64,000 nucleotides of DNA. It comes from Enemella evansiae (GTDB lineage: Bacteria > Actinomycetota > Actinomycetes > Propionibacteriales > Propionibacteriaceae). Below are positions 8,787-17,549 of this stretch, in pieces. How positions within the stretch are numbered: the stretch's first letter is position 1; each line of letters starts with the position of its first letter. Location: contig NZ_NMVP01000023.1 of the NCBI RefSeq assembly GCF_002250705.1, positions 1 through 64,000 of the forward strand, written 5' to 3'. Made by a program: the position numbers and the translations under genes. Below the pieces are notes generated by a model that saw only the letters and a program-made list of their open reading frames with translations, was not told the origin of the DNA and ran no database searches.

Positions 8787-9414
8787 TTACCCTTCTGATT
8801 TTTGATTGCGAAAATTCGACCTGTGACAGGGCATGATTCAGCGCAGCTGGAACCAACTCGAAAACGGCAATCACATCGCCGCAGCAGCACAATTCAGTGC
8901 ATGCGGAAAAGCGTGATGTCGACCACCGGACCGCGCCCTGGGGCGCTGCGCCGATCAGAAGGACGGGCGGGCAGAGTGCGTGTGGATTCGTCTCAGCGAC
9001 GATGCTGTGGCGGATCCGTCAGCCAGGTGGAGGTTGCGGCAGCAACCGGCATCACCAACTGGGCGACTGACTCTGACCGGATTCCCCGTCCGGACAACTC
9101 AGCTTCGTCGCCTGCTGCGCCTGAAATGATGACTTCGTCTGAAGCCCACCGACGATGGGTCGATGACAATGTCCCCGTACATGTCTTCCCCTCTCTGGCC
9201 CAGGTCCCCTTGTGGGCCAGCACGTGCAATATATCGCCATCCCGAAACCCGTGCCAGCAATTCAGAAAGAAATTCTCAGACTCGAGGTGACCTGAATTTC
9301 TACGGCAGGTGATGCCACCTCGACCCCGGTCGCCACCCACCGATTGCGGTGAATCGCAGCGGCCCGCCGCACAGCTCCACCGCCTGACCCGCGGCTCGGG
9401 GCAGAATGCGGGGC
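8787..9414. other. Gene-free gap of about 630 bp with lower GC
   Basis: Visibly richer in A and T than both sides. Open frames exist on both strands (8802-9290 plus, 8993-9340 minus) but neither has a recognisable motif, actinobacterial codon bias or a good ribosome site. It should hold the promoters of the flanking divergent genes. I see no tRNA or strong hairpin. Confidence 0.5.
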
Positions 9415-10176
9415 ATGTCCTATGACCAGTACGGCCAGTCCGGCCAGCAGAACAACCCCCAGGGCTGGGGCTCGGGCGAGGGTGAACAGAACCCCTGGTC
9501 CAACCCCCAGGAACAAGGCTTCTCGCCCCACCCCACCGATCAGCCCGCCTCCCAACCCTCCGCGGGCTATCCCGGCTCCCAGCCCTCCGCCGGTTATCCC
9601 GGCTCCCAGGCGTACCCGGGTTCCCAGCCGTCCGCCGGCTACCCCGGTTCGCAGGCCTCCGCGGCCTACGGCTACGACACGAACCAGGGCTACGACCCCG
9701 GCCAGCAACAACCCGGCCAGCAGCAGTCCGGCCAGCAGGCGGAGCAGGGCGCCTGGACCGCCCAGCAGAGCCAGCAGGCGCCGCCGCAGTCCGGCGGACT
9801 GCAGACCGTGCAGGTCGGCCAGGGCTCCCAGTCCAAGGGCCTGTTCAGCACCCTGTTCGACTTCAGCTTCACCGAGTACGCCACCCCTGCGCTGGCCAAG
9901 ATCCTCTACATCCTCGGCATCGTGCTGGGTGTGCTGGGTTGGCTCAGCGGCCCCGCGCAGATCCTCGTGCTCGGCAACTTCATGAGCGCGCTCAACCCCT
10001 ACGGTGGCGGCGGGGGCGGTGGGTCGGTGGTGCTCGCCCTGCTCGGGCTGATCATCGGGCTGATCCCGCTGGCCTTCTGGATCATCGGGCTGCGGATGGC
10101 CCTGGAGTTCGTGCTGGCCACCGTCCGCACCCAGCAGGACACCGCGGCGCTGCGCGCCGAGCAGAACAACGACTGA
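9415..10176 (+). CDS. DUF4282 membrane protein with Gln/Gly/Pro-rich N-terminus
   Basis: 253 residues from ATG 9415; an in-frame ATG at 9406 adds three residues. The first 130 residues are low-complexity and cytoplasmic-looking: PSAGYPGSQ repeats and Gln-rich stretches. The C-terminal part (about 145-250) begins LFSTLFDFSFTEYATPALAKILY and has two membrane helices separated by a Gly-rich loop, matching DUF4282 proteins of actinobacteria. Their function is not established; the disordered head may mediate protein contacts. It is a single gene, with a strong hairpin just downstream. Confidence 0.8.
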   Translation: MSYDQYGQSGQQNNPQGWGSGEGEQNPWSNPQEQGFSPHPTDQPASQPSAGYPGSQPSAGYPGSQAYPGSQPSAGYPGSQASAAYGYDTNQGYDPGQQQPGQQQSGQQAEQGAWTAQQSQQAPPQSGGLQTVQVGQGSQSKGLFSTLFDFSFTEYATPALAKILYILGIVLGVLGWLSGPAQILVLGNFMSALNPYGGGGGGGSVVLALLGLIIGLIPLAFWIIGLRMALEFVLATVRTQQDTAALRAEQNND

Positions 10177-10185
10177 GCCTCACCC

Positions 10186-10224
10186 GGGCGTACCGGTGGT
10201 CTTCGCGGACCAGCCGGTACGCCC
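10186..10224. terminator. Bidirectional hairpin between DUF4282 gene and bkdC
   Basis: gggcgtaccgg pairs with ccggtacgccc, with further pairing of tggtc inside the loop. It lies 10 bp after one stop and 27 bp from the convergent stop. Confidence 0.75.
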
Positions 10225-10250
10225 GCCGGCTCGGCGGCTTCGACAGCTCG

Positions 10251-11732
10251 TCAGAACAGCAGCGCCATCCCGGGATCGCTGACGATCCGGGCCACGTCGG
10301 CGAGGAACTTCGAGCCCTGCTCGCCGTCCACCAGCCGGTGGTCGAAGGAGACCGCCAGGGTGGTCACCCAGCGCGGTTCGATCCGCTCCTCGGCGCCGCT
10401 GCCGACCACCCACGGTCGGCGCTGGATCGCTCCCACGGCAAGGATTCCGGCCTCCCCCGGGTTCAGGATCGGGGTGCCGCCGTCGATGCCAAAGGTGCCG
10501 ATGTTGGTGATCGTGAAGGTGCCCCCGGACAGGTCGGCCGGCTGACTGCGGCCCTGTTTGGCGACCGAGACCAGCTCGTTGAGCGCCTCGGCGAGCTCAC
10601 CCATCGACATCCGGTCGGCGCCCTTGATGTTGGGCACCACCAGACCGCGCGGGGTGGCCGCGGCGATCCCCAGGTTGATCTGCGGGTGGTAGACGATCTC
10701 CTGGGCGGCCTCGTCCCAGGAGGTGTTCAGCTCCGGATTGCGGCCCACCGCGAGCAGCGCGGCACGCGCGACGAGCAACAGCGGCGACAGGCGTACCTCG
10801 CGGAAATCCCTGTGCTGCTTGAGTTTGTCGAGCAGCTCCATGGTCGCGGTGACATCGCAGGTGACCCATTCGGTGGCATGCGGTGCGGTGAACGCCGAGG
10901 ACACCATCGCCTCCGCGGTCATCTTCCGGACGCCCTTGATCGGCACCCGACGCTCGCTCGGTATGCCACCAGCGGCCGCGGCCGGCTGCGGCTGCGCCGC
11001 ACCACCGCCGGCACCCGCCTGCTGGACGTCCTCGCGGGTGATCACACCGCCCTCTCCCGAACCGTTCACCCGGCTCAGGTCGACGCCGAGATCCCGCGCG
11101 AGCTTGCGGACCGGCGGCTTGGCCAGCGGCCGACCGTCGCCGCTGTCCGCCGGCGCCTCGTCCAGTGTCGACAGCCGGGCCGGGTGGCCCGGGGAGGGCA
11201 GCTCACCGGCGCGCGGCAGACCCTCCAGGTTTCCGCTCAGGGGTTCGCGGACATCGGCCCGGCGGCTGACCGGCTCCTTCATCTCGAAGGTGCCGGTGAC
11301 CTGCTCGTGCGCGGCCGCGGTGGCCTCGGCGGTCGCCGGATCGGTCCGCTGGCCACGTCCCTTACGGGCCCGGCGAGTGGTGCTGCCCTCGACCGCGCCA
11401 TAACCGACCAGGTTCGGCGTACGCTTCTGCTCCCCGTCACCCCGGGCCTTGTCCTCGGTCTGCCCGGCACCCGGTTCGGCCGGCGCCTCGTCCCCGGAGC
11501 CGTCGTCGATCTGGATGATCGGCGTACCGACGTCGACCGTCTCGCCGGCCGGCACCATGATCTTCGCGACCGTACCGGCCCACGGGATCGGCAACTCCAC
11601 AAGGGATTTCGAGGTCTCCACCTCGACGACGATGTCGTTGATCTTCACCGTGTCACCCTCGGCGACGCGCCAGGTGACGATCTCGGCCTCGGTCAGTCCC
11701 TCACCGGGGTCGGTGAGCTTGAAAACCTTCAT
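10251..11732 (-). CDS. bkdC: Dihydrolipoamide acyltransferase (E2) of a branched-chain 2-oxoacid dehydrogenase
   Basis: 493 residues; its ATG at 11732 shares one base with the E1-beta stop (TGATG), showing translational coupling. An N-terminal lipoyl domain carries the modifiable Lys at about 42 (VETSKSLVE). A long charged, Ala/Pro-rich linker follows, then a peripheral-subunit-binding domain (VRKLARDLGVDLSRV, about 205-240) and the catalytic acyltransferase domain ending with SFDHRLVDG, the HxxxDG active site near 465. E2 moves the acyl group from lipoate to CoA. The operon has no E3 gene, so dihydrolipoamide dehydrogenase must come from elsewhere. A pyruvate dehydrogenase role is possible, but the three-gene alpha/beta/E2 order favours branched-chain substrates. 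Confidence 0.9.
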   Translation of the reverse strand: MKVFKLTDPGEGLTEAEIVTWRVAEGDTVKINDIVVEVETSKSLVELPIPWAGTVAKIMVPAGETVDVGTPIIQIDDGSGDEAPAEPGAGQTEDKARGDGEQKRTPNLVGYGAVEGSTTRRARKGRGQRTDPATAEATAAAHEQVTGTFEMKEPVSRRADVREPLSGNLEGLPRAGELPSPGHPARLSTLDEAPADSGDGRPLAKPPVRKLARDLGVDLSRVNGSGEGGVITREDVQQAGAGGGAAQPQPAAAAGGIPSERRVPIKGVRKMTAEAMVSSAFTAPHATEWVTCDVTATMELLDKLKQHRDFREVRLSPLLLVARAALLAVGRNPELNTSWDEAAQEIVYHPQINLGIAAATPRGLVVPNIKGADRMSMGELAEALNELVSVAKQGRSQPADLSGGTFTITNIGTFGIDGGTPILNPGEAGILAVGAIQRRPWVVGSGAEERIEPRWVTTLAVSFDHRLVDGEQGSKFLADVARIVSDPGMALLF

Positions 11733-12736
11733 CAGTACTCCATCACGCGGTCGACGCCATCGAGGATCCGGTCCAGGTCGGGCAGGTACTCCTCCTCGAT
11801 CCGGCTCGGCGGGTAGGGGATGTCGTAGCCGCCGACGCGGACCACCGGTGCCTCCAGTTCGAAGAAGCACTGCTCACTCAGCCGGGCGGCGAGCTCGGCG
11901 CCCATGCCGAGCGAGACCTGGGCCTCGTGCACCACCATCGCGCGCCCGGTCCGGCGGACCGAACCGATGATCGTGGTCATGTCCAGCGGGCTCAGGGTGC
12001 GCAGATCGACGACCTCGATCGAGGTGCCCTCCTCCGCGGCCGCGGCCGCTGCGGCCAGGCTGGTCTTCACCATCGGGCCGTAGGTGAGCAGCGTCAGGTC
12101 GGTGCCGGAGCGGACCACCTGAGCCTGGTGCAGCGGGATCGGCGGGATCGACGGATCGACCTCGCCCTTGTCGTGGTAGCGCCGCTTCGGCTCCATGAAG
12201 ATGATCGGGTCGTCGGAGGCGATCGCCTGCTGGATCATCCAGTAGGCGTCCTGCGGGGTGGCGCAGGAGACGACCTTGAGCCCGGGGGTGTGCGAGAAGT
12301 ACGCCTCCGGTGACTCGGAGTGGTGCTCGACCGCGCCGATCCCACCACCGAAGGGAATCCGGATCACGATCGGCATCGGCAGCAGCCCGCCGGAGCGGTA
12401 GTGCATCTTGGCGACCTGGGTGACGATCTGGTCGTAGGCGGGGAACACGAAGCCGTCGAACTGGATCTCCACCACCGGCCGGTAACCGCGCAGCGCCATC
12501 CCCACCGCGGTGCCGACGATGCCGGACTCGGCCAGCGGGGAGTCGATCACGCGGTGCTCGCCGAAGTCCTTCTGCAGGCCCTCGGTGATCCGGAAGACGC
12601 CGCCGAGCTTGCCGATGTCCTCGCCGCAGAGCACGACCTTCGGGTCGGCCTCCAGGGCCTTGCGCATGCCGGCGTTCAGCGCCTTGCCGAGCGTCATCTT
12701 CTGCGCCTTCGCCGGCGCCTGGCCCTCGTCGCTCAT
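11732..12736 (-). CDS. bkdB: 2-oxoacid dehydrogenase E1 beta subunit
   Basis: 334 residues from ATG 12736, with AGGAGG about 5 bases upstream inside the end of the alpha gene and a one-base TGATG overlap. The sequence is a standard transketolase-like E1 beta chain: GEDIGKLGGVF near 40, DSPLAESGIVG, EIQFDGFVFPAYDQI, GGGIGAVEHHSES and the C-terminal VHEAQVSLGMGAE segment. With the alpha subunit it forms the thiamine-diphosphate decarboxylase that charges the lipoyl arm of E2. The high similarity of all its blocks to the family makes the subunit assignment firm; the substrate (branched-chain or pyruvate) is inferred from the operon. Confidence 0.93.
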   Translation of the reverse strand: MSDEGQAPAKAQKMTLGKALNAGMRKALEADPKVVLCGEDIGKLGGVFRITEGLQKDFGEHRVIDSPLAESGIVGTAVGMALRGYRPVVEIQFDGFVFPAYDQIVTQVAKMHYRSGGLLPMPIVIRIPFGGGIGAVEHHSESPEAYFSHTPGLKVVSCATPQDAYWMIQQAIASDDPIIFMEPKRRYHDKGEVDPSIPPIPLHQAQVVRSGTDLTLLTYGPMVKTSLAAAAAAAEEGTSIEVVDLRTLSPLDMTTIIGSVRRTGRAMVVHEAQVSLGMGAELAARLSEQCFFELEAPVVRVGGYDIPYPPSRIEEEYLPDLDRILDGVDRVMEY

Positions 12737-13887
12737 CACGCCTCCTCGCCCACGCCGGAGGCGTCCAGTTCGAACGATTCGGCGTACGCCCGGTAGCGCT
12801 CCTGCTGACCGCGCAGGTAGTTGGTCTGGTCGGCGTACGCCAACTCGAACATGTCACCCAGTTCCGGATTCTCCAACGACAGCGTGCGTTGCCGCAGATC
12901 GGCGGCCAGATCGTCGGCCTCGGCATCGAGGTCGTCGAAGAACTTCTTGTCCACCGCACCCTTGCGCAGCAGGTACGCCCGGACGCGCTCGATCGGGTCC
13001 TTCAGCTTCCAGGTCTCCAACTCGTTGGCGAGCCGATATTTGGTCGGATCGTCGGAGGTGGTGTGCGCCCCCATCCGATAGGTGAACGCCTCGATGAACG
13101 AGGGCCCCTCACCGTTGCGGGCCCGGTCCATCGCCCAGCTGGTGACCGCGTAGACCGCGAGCACGTCGTTGCCGTCCACCCGCAGGCCGGGGAAGCCGAA
13201 ACCGTGTGCCCGCTGGTAGAGCGGGATCCGGGACTGCCGCGCGATCGGCTCCGAGATCGCCCACTGGTTGTTCTGGCAGAAGAAGACCACCGGCGCGTTG
13301 TAGGAGGAGGCGAAGATGAACGCCTCGTTGACATCGCCCTGGCTGGTCGCGCCGTCGCCGAAGTAGGCGATCACCGCGGCGTCCCGCTCGGGGTCGCGGT
13401 TGCCGACCAGGCCGTCGTTGGCGATGCCCATGCCGTAGCCGACCGCGTGCAGGGTCTGCGAGCCGATCACCACGGTGTAGAGATGGAAGTGGCCCTCGTT
13501 GCCGGCCCAGCCGCCCATGTCGACGCCGCGGAACAACGCGGTCAACCGGACCGGGTCCACGCCACGGACCCAGGCGACGCCGTGTTCGCGGTAGGTCGGG
13601 AAGATCGCGTCCTGGCTGCGGGCGGCGCGCCCGGAGCCGACCTGTGCGGCCTCCTGGCCCAGGCAGGGTGCCCACAATCCCAGTTCGCCCTGTCGCTGCA
13701 GGGCGGTCGCCTCGGCGTCGATCCGCCGGGTCAGCACCATGTCACGCAGGAATCCGGCGATCTGTTCGTCGCTGCCGTCGAAGGAGAAATCGGGATGACT
13801 GACCCGCTCTCCCTCCGGGGTCAGCAGCTGCACGGTGTCCGGGGAATCCCCGGACTGTGGCGGTCGGACCGCATTGCCTTCGGTCAC
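12736..13887 (-). CDS. bkdA: 2-oxoacid dehydrogenase E1 alpha subunit
   Basis: 383 residues from GTG 13887 (VTEGNAVRP), placed behind GAGGAAGAG; the frame is open further upstream, but that extension has no family resemblance. The thiamine-diphosphate motif runs GDGATSQGDVNEAF to FFCQNNQWAIS (GDG...NN). The phosphorylation-loop region reads YRMGAHTTSDDPTKYR. It is the first gene of bkdABC, so its promoter should lie in 13888-14084. In actinobacteria this complex supplies branched acyl-CoA starters for membrane fatty acids and degrades Val, Leu and Ile. Confidence 0.92.
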   Translation of the reverse strand: MTEGNAVRPPQSGDSPDTVQLLTPEGERVSHPDFSFDGSDEQIAGFLRDMVLTRRIDAEATALQRQGELGLWAPCLGQEAAQVGSGRAARSQDAIFPTYREHGVAWVRGVDPVRLTALFRGVDMGGWAGNEGHFHLYTVVIGSQTLHAVGYGMGIANDGLVGNRDPERDAAVIAYFGDGATSQGDVNEAFIFASSYNAPVVFFCQNNQWAISEPIARQSRIPLYQRAHGFGFPGLRVDGNDVLAVYAVTSWAMDRARNGEGPSFIEAFTYRMGAHTTSDDPTKYRLANELETWKLKDPIERVRAYLLRKGAVDKKFFDDLDAEADDLAADLRQRTLSLENPELGDMFELAYADQTNYLRGQQERYRAYAESFELDASGVGEEA

Positions 13888-14037
13888 CACTCTTCCTCTC
13901 CTCGGGTGCGGGGTCGCCGCACATCGGTGACAATGCACCGCACCCGGTTGGTCCACGGCAGCACTGCCCGAAGTTGTCCGTCGACCGCCGAGGATCACCC
14001 GGTCGGTCGCTGCCAAACCTAACGCCTCATCGGTAGC

Positions 14038-14067
14038 CGCTGGTAGCTACCCCGATGGTGTCGAGAT
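14038..14067. terminator. Hairpin between the LysR gene and bkdA
   Basis: ggtagc and gctacc pair, extended outward by cat...atg. It sits 18 bp past the LysR stop. Short, so only suggestive. Confidence 0.35.
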
Positions 14068-14084
14068 GCTCGGAGGGCCTAGTT

Positions 14085-15014
14085 TCATGGGCGTTCCAGG
14101 CTTCTCGGGCGTTCGAGGCGTCGGGCCGCCGCTGCGAGTGCGGCGAGCCCCTGTTCGATCGTCGGCTGCCTGCTGGTGCCCCGCCGGACCTGCGCGACGA
14201 TGGTTCGGCTCGGCCGCACCGATCCGCCGATCCGGAGCCGGCGCAGCTCGCCGTCGACCGGGGTGTGGCGCGGCAGCAGCGCGATCCCGTGACCGTGTGC
14301 GACCAGCGCCGCGACCGCCCGCCACTCGAGTGCGTCGTGCGCGAGCCGCGGAGTGAATCCCGCCGATGCGCAGGCCGCGCGGAGCACCAACTGCTGGTCG
14401 GCGGGATCACCGGCTGCGATCCAGGTCTCCTCGGCCAGCTCGGCGAGGGCCACCGCCGAACGCGTGGCGCAGCGATGGGACGCGGGCACGATCAGGTCCA
14501 GCGGTTCCTCGGCCAGCACCCGGCTCTCGACCACGTCGCTGCCGGCGCCGGGTTCCTGCGGCGCCGGGATCAGGACCGCGATGTCGATCCGGCCGGCGAG
14601 CAGCAGTCGGCTGCGGTCCTGGTGGGCGTCCTCGCGCAGTTCGAAGGTCATTCCCGGGTACGCCGCCGCGAGCCGGTCGACCGCGGGGAGCACGATCGAG
14701 GCCAGCCCGGTGGCGATCGAGGAGATCCGCAGGTGGCCGGCACTCCCGGACCGGTAGGCGTCGAGGTCACCCTCGGCGCGGGCCCAGCGGGCCGCGAGAT
14801 CGTCGGCGTGCCGCAGCAGGGCGTGCGCAGCCGCGGTGAGGCGTACCCGGCGACCCTGGGGCTCCAGCAGGGTGAGCCGCAGATCGGCGGCAAGGTGTTG
14901 CAGTTGTTGGGAGACGGTCGACGGGGTGAGGTGCAGGGCGGCGGCGGTCGCGGTGACGGTGCCCTCGGACCGGAGCACGCGCAGGGTGTGCAGCCGCGGA
15001 TCAACCATGTCCAT
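14085..15014 (-). CDS. LysR-family regulator next to a LysE-type exporter (ArgP/LysG-like position)
   Basis: 309 residues from ATG 15014 (a second ATG at 15008 gives MVDPRLHTL). The winged-helix is at the N-terminus: RSEGTVTATAAALHLTPSTV. It continues with the LysR helix QQLQHLAADL and a periplasmic-binding-like effector domain from about residue 90. It is divergent from a LysE-family exporter, with only 30 bp between starts, the layout of lysG-lysE pairs in which a LysR protein senses an amino acid and activates its exporter. The effector is not deducible here. The C-terminus is Arg/Ala/Leu-rich and less conserved. Confidence 0.85.
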   Translation of the reverse strand: MDMVDPRLHTLRVLRSEGTVTATAAALHLTPSTVSQQLQHLAADLRLTLLEPQGRRVRLTAAAHALLRHADDLAARWARAEGDLDAYRSGSAGHLRISSIATGLASIVLPAVDRLAAAYPGMTFELREDAHQDRSRLLLAGRIDIAVLIPAPQEPGAGSDVVESRVLAEEPLDLIVPASHRCATRSAVALAELAEETWIAAGDPADQQLVLRAACASAGFTPRLAHDALEWRAVAALVAHGHGIALLPRHTPVDGELRRLRIGGSVRPSRTIVAQVRRGTSRQPTIEQGLAALAAAARRLERPRSLERP

Positions 15015-15026
15015 CTGCCACACGGT

Positions 15027-15059
15027 ACCGTTCGGAAACATTCGATGGACCCGAACGGT
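15027..15059. promoter_or_regulatory. 9-bp inverted repeat, candidate LysR operator
   Basis: accgttcgg (15027-15035) and ccgaacggt (15051-15059) are perfect inverted copies 15 bp apart, between the two divergent starts. The right arm lies inside the proposed coding start of the exporter, which hints that the exporter may start later. Confidence 0.5.
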
Positions 15060-15692
15060 CTGACCGGTGACGCTGGTGTGGTGCTGGAGTCCTTTCTCAC
15101 CGGCCTCTGGGTCGGCTACGGTCTCGCGATCCCGCTGGGTGGGGTCGCGGTGCTGATGATCGAACACACCGCCCGGACGTCGTTCGGCAACGGAGCGGCA
15201 GCGGCGGCCGGCGCGGTCACCGCGGACACCGGGTACGCCGTGGCGGCGACCCTGGGCGGGGCCGCGCTGGCCGCGGCTCTGCACCCCTGGGCGCCGGGAC
15301 TGCGCGTCGTCGCGGCCGCCATCCTGCTGCTGATGGCGCTCCACATCGCGGTGCGGTCATTCCGGTCGGCCCCGGTCACCAACACCGGGCGGCAGCAGAC
15401 CTCGCGGCGGCGGTCCTATCTGACCTATCTGTCGCTGACCGCGATGAACCCGTGGCCGGTGGTCTATTTCACCGCGGCCATGCTCGGCGCCACGGGCACC
15501 GTGACCGGCCCGGGCCAGATCGCGGCGCGGCTGCTGGGCATCGTGCTGGCGACCGCGAGCTGGCAACTGCTGCTGGCCGGCGCCGGCAGCACGCTGGGCC
15601 GGTTGCTGACCGGGCGCCGCGGCCGCCGGATCACCGGGACCGCCTCGGCCTGCCTGATCGCGGTGCTGGCGATCCGGATGGTCATCGGTTGA
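15045..15692 (+). CDS. LysE-family amino acid exporter
   Basis: 215 residues from ATG 15045; GTG 15078 or 15081 would remove 11-12 polar residues and free the inverted repeat upstream. Six hydrophobic segments are visible. The first is LTGLWVGYGLAIPLGGVAV, where LysE/RhtB proteins normally carry a PGP-type turn. LTYLSLTAMNPWPVVYF carries the conserved N-P of helix 4. The family exports basic amino acids, threonine or homoserine lactones by proton exchange. It is paired with the divergent LysR regulator, and an alpha/beta hydrolase follows within 16 bp, possibly cotranscribed. Confidence 0.87.
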   Translation: MDPNGLTGDAGVVLESFLTGLWVGYGLAIPLGGVAVLMIEHTARTSFGNGAAAAAGAVTADTGYAVAATLGGAALAAALHPWAPGLRVVAAAILLLMALHIAVRSFRSAPVTNTGRQQTSRRRSYLTYLSLTAMNPWPVVYFTAAMLGATGTVTGPGQIAARLLGIVLATASWQLLLAGAGSTLGRLLTGRRGRRITGTASACLIAVLAIRMVIG

Positions 15693-15707
15693 CCTACCGT
15701 GATCACC

Positions 15708-16574
15708 ATGCCCGCTCCCAGCCCATTGTCAGCGCTTCCCGCCCTGCCCGAGCCCGATCTTGTGCAGCTCGACGGGGTGCCGGTCGCCACCTATCGGCTC
15801 GAACCCGGCGCCGGCCCGGTGCCCGGCGAGCTGGTGATCTGCCACGGCACGCCCTGGTCGGCGCGGGTCTGGGCCGGGGTGGCCGCCGAGGCCGCCGCGG
15901 CGGGCTGGCGGGTGTTCCTGTGGGACATGCCGGGGTACGGGCGCTCGGTGATGAGCGCGGAGGTGCCGGTCGATCTGGCGGCACAGATGCGCCGACTGGC
16001 GGCCCTGCTGGAGCACTGGGGACTGGACCGGCCGCACCTGCTGGCCCATGACATCGGCGGTGCGGTGGCGCTCGGGGCGCATCTGCTGCACGACCGGGAG
16101 TACGCCGAGCTGCGGCTCTGGGACGTGGTCACGCTGGACCCGTGGGGGTCGCCCTTCTTCCGGCTGGTCGCCGAGCACGCCGCGGTCTTTGCCCAGCTTC
16201 CACCGAACCTGCATCGGGCGCTGGTGCGCGAATACATCGCCGGGGCGGCGCACCGGGAACTGCCCGAACCGGTGCTGGCCGGGCTGACCGAGCCCTGGCT
16301 CAGCGAGGCGGGCCGCCCGGCGTTCTATCGGCAGATCGCACAGCTCTCCCCCGAGCAGACCCGGCCACTGGTCGAGCGGCTCGGCGCGGTCCGCTGCCCG
16401 GTCGCCATCGGCTGGGGTGAGCGGGACCCGTGGATCCCGGTGGAGCAGGCTCATCGGCTGCGGGACGCCCTGCCCGGCGTACCCGAGCTGACGCTGCTGG
16501 CCGAGGCAGGCCACCTCGCGCCGCTGGAGGATCCGGACGGCGTCCGGCGGGCACTGACCACCGCGTACCACTAA
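15708..16574 (+). CDS. Alpha/beta hydrolase with Asp nucleophile (epoxide hydrolase/dehalogenase type)
   Basis: 288 residues from ATG 15708; GTG 15699 is also in frame. The fold landmarks are HGTPWSARVW (oxyanion loop), DMPGYGRS, the nucleophile elbow LLAHDIGGAVAL (about residue 108), the acid-loop region GERDPWIP and the catalytic His in AGHLAPLEDP. The elbow has Asp where esterases have Ser, which places it with epoxide hydrolases, haloalkane dehalogenases and haloacetate dehalogenases. The substrate is unknown. It starts 16 bp after the LysE gene. Confidence 0.85.
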   Translation: MPAPSPLSALPALPEPDLVQLDGVPVATYRLEPGAGPVPGELVICHGTPWSARVWAGVAAEAAAAGWRVFLWDMPGYGRSVMSAEVPVDLAAQMRRLAALLEHWGLDRPHLLAHDIGGAVALGAHLLHDREYAELRLWDVVTLDPWGSPFFRLVAEHAAVFAQLPPNLHRALVREYIAGAAHRELPEPVLAGLTEPWLSEAGRPAFYRQIAQLSPEQTRPLVERLGAVRCPVAIGWGERDPWIPVEQAHRLRDALPGVPELTLLAEAGHLAPLEDPDGVRRALTTAYH

Positions 16575-16616
16575 GTTGGAGAGCGGATCGGCGTGCGATC
16601 CGCGAGGGGGTTCACC

Positions 16617-17549
16617 ATGAGCAACGACTGGCCGGCACTCGAGGTCGACAGCTGGACCGACACCCGGGAGACGCTGCACATGTGGCTGCAGATCGTCGGG
16701 AAGATCGAGATGGTCTCCACGCCGTTGATCAACCACTGGTGGAACGTCACCTACACCGTCAGCCCCCGCGGCCTGCGGACCCGGTTGATGCATCAGGGCA
16801 GCCAGGGTTTCGACGCCGAGTTCGACTTCCTCGATCATCAACTGGTGTTGCGCTCCACCGCGGGGACCAGCGGGACGGTCGAGCTGAAGCCGCGCACGGT
16901 GGCCGACTTCTATGCCGCCACCATGGACGCGCTGCAGGCGCTGCAGCTCGAATGCGTCATCGTGCCCAGCCCGAACGAGGTGGCGCCGGCGGTCCCCTTC
17001 GCCGAGGACACCGAGCACAAGTCCTACGACCCGGATGCGGTGCACACCTGGTGGCGGCAACTGCTCGCGGCCAACCGGGTCTTCGAGGAATGGCGGGCCG
17101 GATTCGCCGGCAAGGACAGCCCGGTCCAGCTCTTCTGGGGCTCGATGGACCTGTCCTGCGTGCGCTACTCGGGCCGCGGCGCACCCAGGCACGAGGGCGC
17201 CGGGCCGCCGGCCTGCCCGCCGTGGGTGATGGCGGAGGCCGAGTCCCGCGAGAACGCCAGCGCCGGCTTCTGGTCCGGTGGCTCCGCGGAGGGCTCGTTC
17301 TACGCCTACACCTATCCGGTGCCCAAGGGGTACGCCGAGGGCAAAGTCAGTGTCGGCAGCTACGACGAGTCGATGGGCGAATGGATCCTGCCCTATGCCG
17401 AGGTGCGGCAGAGCCAGGATCCCGAACGGACTCTGCTCGCCTTCCTCAACGAGACGTACGCCCTGGCCGCCGATCTGGCGGATTGGGACCGGAAGCTGCT
17501 GGAGGTCGATCCGCACCGGCTGGATGCGGAGATCTACCGCCGCCGATGA
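16617..17549 (+). CDS. DUF5996 family protein
   Basis: 310 residues from ATG 16617 behind GAGGGGG. The sequence begins WPALEVDSWTDTRETLHMWLQIVGKI and contains TPLINHWWNVTYTVSPRG, the conserved opening of the DUF5996 family. No catalytic motif is known for it. No signal peptide or membrane segment; likely cytosolic. Its stop overlaps the start of the next gene (ATGA), so the two are probably translated together. Confidence 0.85.
   Translation: MSNDWPALEVDSWTDTRETLHMWLQIVGKIEMVSTPLINHWWNVTYTVSPRGLRTRLMHQGSQGFDAEFDFLDHQLVLRSTAGTSGTVELKPRTVADFYAATMDALQALQLECVIVPSPNEVAPAVPFAEDTEHKSYDPDAVHTWWRQLLAANRVFEEWRAGFAGKDSPVQLFWGSMDLSCVRYSGRGAPRHEGAGPPACPPWVMAEAESRENASAGFWSGGSAEGSFYAYTYPVPKGYAEGKVSVGSYDESMGEWILPYAEVRQSQDPERTLLAFLNETYALAADLADWDRKLLEVDPHRLDAEIYRRR

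Noticed and set aside
8802..9340. Frames of 162 (plus) and 115 (minus) residues in the low-GC gap
   Set aside because: No motif, poor codon bias, no ribosome site, and they contradict each other on opposite strands.
13888..14016. Longer N-terminus for E1 alpha up to 14016
   Set aside because: Arg-rich extension without family similarity; a good ribosome site precedes GTG 13887.
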